Shown: positions 27,838 to 31,818 of the stretch, piece by piece | How the letters are laid out: each line of letters begins with the position of its first letter | Numbering within the stretch: the stretch's first letter is position 1 | The notes under the pieces: generated by a model | Databases searched by the model: none | Seen by the model: only the letters and a program-made list of their open reading frames with translations | What the model was told of the DNA's origin: nothing | Source of the DNA: a virus | Reading direction: 5' to 3' (one strand) | Virus record (IMG/VR): IMGVR_UViG_3300005253_000331 | Location: 1-31,818 of that record | DNA length: 31,818 nt | Position numbers and translations under genes: made by a program

Positions 27838-28212
27838 CTATTTCCAAGACTCAGGCTCTGTTGTTGTACCCACATATAAACGTTTGTATTCATCTATGTC
27901 TACATCCCATTTATCGACAGGAGTTTTCAGGATGTGTGTAAGCGGCATATGTGAAAAAACTTCTGCCTGAAACCTGACACCGTTGGGCATATCGAAAGTC
28001 GGGTTAGTACCATTCACTACAATTTTTCTTGTTATGTAGTTCACCACTGGGTCTACTCTTAATTCCCAACAAGGTGCACATTCTCCAGCGGCTTTGTTCA
28101 TCATGGGTTGCCCATGATGTCTTACAATGTGAAATTCTTGTCCATGTATGGTAATTCCCAGTTCTTTTAGTTTCCTTACTAGAGCATAGGCATTTCTACT
28201 TATCACTTTCAT
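27838..28212 (-). CDS. Unknown protein in second leftward operon
   Basis: A 124-residue protein (MKVISRNAYALVRKLKELGI; HGQEFHIVRHHGQPMMNKAA; GECAPCWELRV). One CxxC pair and several His near the start could bind metal, but there is no known pattern. The start overlaps the upstream stop by ATGA behind GAGGAGGAG. Confidence 0.6.
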   Translation of the reverse strand: MKVISRNAYALVRKLKELGITIHGQEFHIVRHHGQPMMNKAAGECAPCWELRVDPVVNYITRKIVVNGTNPTFDMPNGVRFQAEVFSHMPLTHILKTPVDKWDVDIDEYKRLYVGTTTEPESWK

Positions 28213-28607
28213 TTCTCCTCCTCTGGTGGTGGTGTAGGGCGGATACGCAATACCGCTTTACCGCGGAAAGTGTCCAGCTGGATGATGATTCTACTACCAA
28301 TGAGCTGCGCGATAGTCTGCGCGCCGGTGGCGCTTTTCAAAGCGTCTTTGTCGATTTTGGCGGATAGAAGGTATCCCTGGGGGTGGATACCGTTGTCGCG
28401 GGCATGGAAGTAGATCACGGTTTTCCATTCCATCTGGTTGGGCCGTGGCTGTACTTCCTCCTCGACCAATTTGGCTATGGTTACGGTGAGATCGGTTATT
28501 TTCCAGGCGATGAGATGATCAGCCTTGAGAAACCGCGAAGGGAATAGAGAGTCCAATGATCGGCTCTCGTCCAGGCTGCGGGTTTTGGGTTCGGGGTTGG
28601 TGTTCAT
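28209..28607 (-). CDS. Conserved phage/mobile-element protein of unknown function
   Basis: A 132-residue protein from ATG 28607 (AAGGA nine bases upstream; a TTG at 28616 overlaps the previous stop). It contains DSLFPSRFLKADHLIAWKIT, then DLTVTIAKLVEEEVQPR and SRIIIQLDTFRGKAVLRIRP. The 'LFPSRFLKAxDL...VTITI' opening is familiar from a small protein family that recurs in phages and mobile elements and is uncharacterised. It may be a small beta-barrel (OB-like). The C terminus is Pro/Glu-rich. Confidence 0.65.
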   Translation of the reverse strand: MNTNPEPKTRSLDESRSLDSLFPSRFLKADHLIAWKITDLTVTIAKLVEEEVQPRPNQMEWKTVIYFHARDNGIHPQGYLLSAKIDKDALKSATGAQTIAQLIGSRIIIQLDTFRGKAVLRIRPTPPPEEEK

Positions 28608-28612
28608 GGTTT

Positions 28613-28867
28613 TCAATCCTTTTTTGCGTGGTCTGTGATTTTGATTTGGGTTAGGTCGATATCATAGCCATACAGTTTGCCATCGTCTACCAGGTCGTCG
28701 AGGGTAGGCGAGGAGTAGATATTGATGTAGGTGTACGGGGCAAAATACTGAAGGGTGAAATTCCCATCGACTCTATAACGTACGATTTTGAATTTTGACC
28801 AGTCAAGTTTTTTGACAGGGACGTGGGATGGTATTGGATTTGGATTGGGGTTATTTTGAGTTAGCAT
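28613..28867 (-). CDS. Small unknown protein
   Basis: An 84-residue protein with an Asn/Pro-rich start (MLTQNNPNPNPIPSHVP) and a beta-like remainder (FKIVRYRVDGNFTLQYFAPY). No motif. The stop lies 6 bases before the start chosen for the next gene. The ribosome site (GGAG about 14 bases upstream) is distant. Confidence 0.55.
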   Translation of the reverse strand: MLTQNNPNPNPIPSHVPVKKLDWSKFKIVRYRVDGNFTLQYFAPYTYINIYSSPTLDDLVDDGKLYGYDIDLTQIKITDHAKKD

Positions 28868-28883
28868 GATTTTTGTGCTGCTC

Positions 28884-29693
28884 CTATTGAATGTCTAAGG
28901 CGGTGATGATTTCCGCGGCGGTTGAACGGATGCGGTTAGCACGGGCTGTGATTGTACGGGAGTCTGCATTGCTGAGTACAAGATAATTCGGGCTGGACAG
29001 ATCATCAAGACCAAAATGTAAGGCGACAACATAGGCGATGGCCTCGGCTTCAAGCTCTTTGGTCTCACGGGTTAAGGTAAGACGGTCAGGTCCATGATGC
29101 AAAAGTTCGTGTGCTATCTCGTGGATAAGGGTCTTGGTGCCTGCGGTGGGGTCTAGTTTGATATCTCCTCCTGCGGATGATCCCTGAGCGCCGGCTGCCA
29201 GGTCTTTGGTTACGGTTACAGTGATGTTTTTAGATGCGGCAAAATTGGTGAGAAGGATCTGGAGTTTTTCTGCTTTGGCGGGTGATTTCCATTCAGGCGC
29301 GGGTGGGAGAGGATCTCCGTCGGTCTGGCTGATATCGAAAATGTAAACAACTTTAAAAAAGCGGATCACCTTCTCGCTGTCCTTGTCTTCCGGGTCTTTT
29401 TTATATACGCATGGTGCTAAGATCGGGATACCCTTCTCGCCGCGTCTAACGGTGCGGTTGAACGTTTGCCATTTGCGATAGCCGGCTACGCGGGTAGCGT
29501 GGGGCGCAAAGATCGCGATGAGCATTTGGTTATTTGGTGAGTATGTGTAGAATTTTGACATAGCTTCGAGCCATGCCTGCATAGCGTCGGTGATGGCTGT
29601 GGCGTCGGTTAATGTTGCTAGATTCTGGATGTGTTGATTGATTTGGCTGGTGAGTTGGGCGGATGTGAAGCGGGATTTCTTTTTCTTGGTCAT
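28884..29693 (-). CDS. ArdC-like antirestriction protein with ImmA/IrrE-type metalloprotease domain
   Basis: A 269-residue protein. Residues about 10-125 follow the ArdC N-terminal ssDNA-binding domain: YSPNNQMLIAIFAPHATRVA, GYRKWQTFNRTVRRGEKGIP, ILAPCVYKK and VVYIFDISQT. Residues about 180-265 hold a zinc metalloprotease motif HEIAHELLHH (H191, E192, H195) with the third ligand in ELEAEAIAYVV (about E215-E217). ArdC proteins travel on plasmids and phages and protect incoming DNA from restriction. The catalytic set is intact. AGGAG precedes ATG 29693, and it is coupled by ATGA to the GIY-YIG gene upstream. Confidence 0.85.
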   Translation of the reverse strand: MTKKKKSRFTSAQLTSQINQHIQNLATLTDATAITDAMQAWLEAMSKFYTYSPNNQMLIAIFAPHATRVAGYRKWQTFNRTVRRGEKGIPILAPCVYKKDPEDKDSEKVIRFFKVVYIFDISQTDGDPLPPAPEWKSPAKAEKLQILLTNFAASKNITVTVTKDLAAGAQGSSAGGDIKLDPTAGTKTLIHEIAHELLHHGPDRLTLTRETKELEAEAIAYVVALHFGLDDLSSPNYLVLSNADSRTITARANRIRSTAAEIITALDIQ

Positions 29694-29905
29694 GGTCCTA
29701 ATCTCCTACGTCTTTCTGTGTGTTGGGACCCCTTCCAGGTGCGGGCAAGCTCCCAGGGGATGCCCGCGCGGGTGACGGCTGCCACTAGGGGAGAGCCATT
29801 ACCCGCGCGGTGTCGTGCCAGGCGGTTGGGGAGGTTGTCGGTGTATCCCAGATAATGCCTGGCGTGGTAATAAGGTTTGGAAAAGTGGATGAGGTAGACG
29901 GTCAT
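29690..29905 (-). CDS. Minimal GIY-YIG domain protein
   Basis: A 71-residue protein with the GIY-YIG layout: VYLIHF (Y4), HYLGYT (Y18, G20), LPNRLARHRAG (R28, H32) and a Glu in SQHTERRRRLG (E64). It belongs to the short, predicted nuclease type found in phages and mobile elements. It ends right after the Glu; relatives often continue with a basic KxxxAPRLCP tail, so this one may be truncated. Overlap with ArdC start by ATGA suggests expression with it. Confidence 0.75.
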   Translation of the reverse strand: MTVYLIHFSKPYYHARHYLGYTDNLPNRLARHRAGNGSPLVAAVTRAGIPWELARTWKGSQHTERRRRLGP

Positions 29906-29911
29906 GCTCGA

Positions 29912-30460
29912 TTAGTTGAGTTGTACGGTGTTGGAGCTTGTGCCTTCGAATCCTAGACCGCGTTCTTTCATACTGACAAAGCATCCACATCCAATAACGA
30001 TATGGTCCAACACATCGATATCCAAAATACGACCGGCCTCGACCAAAGTACGGGTAATAGACAAGTCCTCGGGCGATGGGGTTGGATCTCCGCTTGGATG
30101 GTTGTGTATTAACACAATAGCGGCGGAGCTGCGAAGGATGGCAGGTCTGAAGACTTCGGCGATTCGGATCAGGGCAGAATTTAGGGTAGATGTATAGATA
30201 GTTTCGATGGAAAGTACGCGGTTTCTGTTGTTGAGCAAAAGTATTCGAAATTGCTCTTGCTCTAGGTGCGACATGTCATACATAACAAGGTCAGCGGCAT
30301 CGTGTGGGCTGCGGACATAGGGGCAATCCTTGGCAGGGGAATAGCGGAGGGCGCGGTTAAGCTCATCGTGAAGCTTACGCATTTTTGACAGGGTTGTATC
30401 TACTTTTCCAGCCAATATCCGCGGGGACATGTCGGGAAGGGGAATTTGTTGTGTGGTCAT
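29912..30460 (-). CDS. RadC/JAMM-domain protein
   Basis: A 182-residue protein started at ATG 30460 (GAGGAACGAG upstream; the longer frame runs in the previous gene). The C-terminal part carries an intact JAMM metal site: E86 in VLSIETIYT, then HNHPSGDPTPSPED (H119, H121, S129 and D132). RadC-type proteins are common on phages and integrative elements, often beside ArdC, with a disputed role in repair or in defence against host systems. The usual N-terminal helix-hairpin-helix region of chromosomal RadC is replaced by about 45 other residues. Confidence 0.85.
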   Translation of the reverse strand: MTTQQIPLPDMSPRILAGKVDTTLSKMRKLHDELNRALRYSPAKDCPYVRSPHDAADLVMYDMSHLEQEQFRILLLNNRNRVLSIETIYTSTLNSALIRIAEVFRPAILRSSAAIVLIHNHPSGDPTPSPEDLSITRTLVEAGRILDIDVLDHIVIGCGCFVSMKERGLGFEGTSSNTVQLN

Positions 30461-30665
30461 CTCGTTCCTCCATAAGCAAAAATTCGTGTAAATGATTCTC
30501 CTCACCGCGCTTGCTGCCGCGTGCTTTTCTTGGACAAACCATAGTCAAGTGGTTGGTTGACTGCATCCAATTCTTAAATTGGTTGTCGTCGAAAAAGGTA
30601 TGAAGAATGTAACTAAAAGTGTCTTGCTCGGCTACAATTAGATTACCTTGGCCGTCTTGCATCAT
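30375..30665 (-). CDS. Unknown protein overlapping the RadC-like start
   Basis: A 96-residue frame. Its start (MMQDGQGNLIVAEQDTFSYI, then LHTFFDDNQFKNWM) looks real and overlaps the stop of the upstream gene by ATGA. The last 28 codons (DDHTTNSPSRHVPADIGW...) run inside the RadC-like gene in another frame and look like by-product sequence. A recent loss of an earlier stop could explain the 86-base overlap. Confidence 0.5.
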   Translation of the reverse strand: MMQDGQGNLIVAEQDTFSYILHTFFDDNQFKNWMQSTNHLTMVCPRKARGSKRGEENHLHEFLLMEERDDHTTNSPSRHVPADIGWKSRYNPVKNA

Positions 30666-31213
30666 GTCAAGGCCTCCTGGTGATCATTCTTCCATTGGCG
30701 CAACTCGCGGATGGCGGCGTCTGGACTGATACCACCTGCGGCCAATGCGTAGAGGGTGTGGGTTAAAAAGTCGGTGCTTTGGGTTTTTGCGGGGTCTGCG
30801 TGGTTGAGTAAGAAGGTGACGGCCTGACGTACGCGGTCGGCGTTGTACTCGGCTGGTGTTACATTGGCATTACGTGCAAGCGTACCGTGATCGAAGCGCA
30901 AAGGGATAACGGCGTCACATAACCGAACGATTCGTAGATCGCCTATAAAGTCGCTGTGATGCCGACAGTCGCAGGCGAACCGTATATAGCCAAGGTGGTC
31001 AAGCCAATTGGAGAGAGGCGTGTTGTACCAATCTTGATAAGGCTTAACCCAGTCTCCGGAGCCGGTGGTAACGGGTGCTGCCCTGCAAACTGGGCAGGAG
31101 TGAAAGGGCAGGTATTGGATGTCCTCAACGCGTAAGTAGAGCTGATTGGGATCTGCGGGGGTAGATTGGATGGGGATAGGTGCTGAAATGGTGGTAGAAT
31201 CTGGGATAACCAT
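30662..31213 (-). CDS. Unknown protein with Cys pairs
   Basis: A 183-residue protein. FHSCPVCRAAPVTTGSG and later FACDCRHHSDF place two Cys pairs about 40 residues apart, suggesting a metal site in the first half. The second half is helical (NADRVRQAVTFLLNHADPAK). A strong AAGGAG site precedes ATG 31213. Possibly DNA-binding; no family recognised. Confidence 0.6.
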   Translation of the reverse strand: MVIPDSTTISAPIPIQSTPADPNQLYLRVEDIQYLPFHSCPVCRAAPVTTGSGDWVKPYQDWYNTPLSNWLDHLGYIRFACDCRHHSDFIGDLRIVRLCDAVIPLRFDHGTLARNANVTPAEYNADRVRQAVTFLLNHADPAKTQSTDFLTHTLYALAAGGISPDAAIRELRQWKNDHQEALT

Positions 31214-31278
31214 GGCTTGACTCCTTTTCTTGGTTGTGCCACTTTGGTGCTGATAACGCCAGGGTGGCGGTTTTATGT

Positions 31279-31488
31279 TTACGGGTAAGTTAAGATTACT
31301 CGTGCCCTTGGTGGTAAAAAGGTGGGAAATACAAAGACGGATACACCATTATTTCTCAGATCGTTAGCCAAAGACTCGGCATAATCGGAGTCACGTACGC
31401 GATCCAAGAAGTAACACTTAAGCAGATCAGAGTTGTATACCCAAAGATCGAAAACGGGTCTGATGGGGTTTAGATGGGTCTGGGACAT
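31279..31488 (-). CDS. Small unknown protein, first gene of the second leftward operon
   Basis: A 69-residue protein from ATG 31488, chosen because AAAGGAG lies eight bases upstream; the longer frame enters T-poor DNA and encodes low-complexity Phe/Leu sequence. It reads MSQTHLNPIRPVFDLWVYNS, then CYFLDRVRDSDYAESLANDL and VFVFPTFLPPRAR: a compact alpha/beta protein without known motif. Confidence 0.6.
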   Translation of the reverse strand: MSQTHLNPIRPVFDLWVYNSDLLKCYFLDRVRDSDYAESLANDLRNNGVSVFVFPTFLPPRARVILTYP

Positions 31489-31818
31489 GGTTTTACTCCT
31501 TTCGTGAGATAGCAGGTATGGTGGGTGGGGAATGTCGAAGGGGAGGCTATGTAGACAAAACGGGAAAGGCCAAAGATAGGCCGAGGAATGCCAAAGAAAG
31601 AGGAAAAGGCCAAGGTTAATGTCTTCATCATCCAGGACAAAAAAAGCACGATCCATAACAAGTACACACAAGAAAAAAAAGAGCGGTCCATAACCAGTAC
31701 GCACGATAACTAGAACAAAACGGCTTGAGCGGGCTGCCAGGCCCAAACACCCAAAGAAAAGAAGGACCAGCCGCCAAGACCGGAAAGAGCGGGGAGAGCC
31801 GAGGGCGGCCCGGAAAAA
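31489..31818. other. Gene-free leader grading into the T-depleted tract
   Basis: It contains the ribosome site of the 31488 gene. I found no convincing leftward promoter. A segment from about 31559 (CGGGAAAGGCCAAAG) resembles the start of the 78-bp repeat. T becomes rare, and 31736-31818 has none. If the contig is circular, this joins 1-38 in a T-free run of 121 nt. Confidence 0.7.

Overview
The window looks like the complete or nearly complete genome of a temperate tailed bacteriophage of about 32 kb. It has a large terminase, a portal, a capsid protease fused to the major capsid protein, a head-to-tail connector candidate, fibre and spike genes, a holin/endolysin pair, a tyrosine integrase, an excisionase-like protein and a tRNA-derived attachment site. 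I see no tape-measure, sheath or major tail-tube gene, so a short-tailed (podovirus-like) particle is the most economical guess. Genes carry ordinary Shine-Dalgarno sites and two sigma70-type promoters are visible (TTGACA-N17-TAATAT and TTGACA-N17-TTATAC), so the host is bacterial. Its phylum cannot be read safely from sequence alone; the protein flavour reminds me of phages of uncultured Chloroflexota, but that is only an impression.

Layout. (1) 31.5-31.8 kb and 1-1.8 kb: a gene-free region, much of it almost without thymine on the plus strand. Both contig ends share this odd composition, as expected if the molecule is circular and was opened inside it. (2) 1.8-2.7 kb: a small helix-turn-helix gene with its own promoter and terminator, then about 550 bp without a credible gene. 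(3) 2.7-18.5 kb, plus strand: the late module, with holin, small-terminase-like protein, endolysin, portal, protease-capsid fusion, a duplicated structural gene, lectin-like and beta-helix fibres, many small beta-rich proteins, connector and large terminase. A minimal caspase-fold protein sits among the virion genes. (4) 18.5-18.8 kb: an array of GTCAC/GTGAC dyads where the late and early modules converge. (5) 18.8-24.6 kb, minus strand: a tightly overlapped early operon with a replication-initiator-like winged-helix protein, a zinc-ribbon protein, an amino-group DNA methyltransferase, a PAPS-reductase-like protein, a PD-(D/E)XK nuclease-like protein and a cytosine-5 methyltransferase. (6) 24.8-26.9 kb: lysogeny module with a membrane/winged-helix protein, the integrase, a 3' tRNA-Thr(CGT) fragment (attP candidate), a tiny membrane protein and an excisionase-like gene. 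(7) 27.4-31.5 kb, minus strand: a second early or accessory operon with an ArdC-like antirestriction protein, a GIY-YIG protein, a RadC/JAMM protein and several unknowns, ending in a clear intrinsic terminator.

Working together: the integrase and excisionase would move the genome in and out of a host tRNA-Thr gene. Two methyltransferases, the PAPS-reductase-like protein and the ArdC-like protein form a plausible DNA-modification and restriction-evasion set. The initiator-like gene drives replication, possibly from sites within its own coding sequence. The late module builds, fills and releases the particle. An attP lying inside the contig, with head and early genes on both sides, suggests an excised or virion form rather than an integrated prophage. 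No CI-like repressor was recognised.
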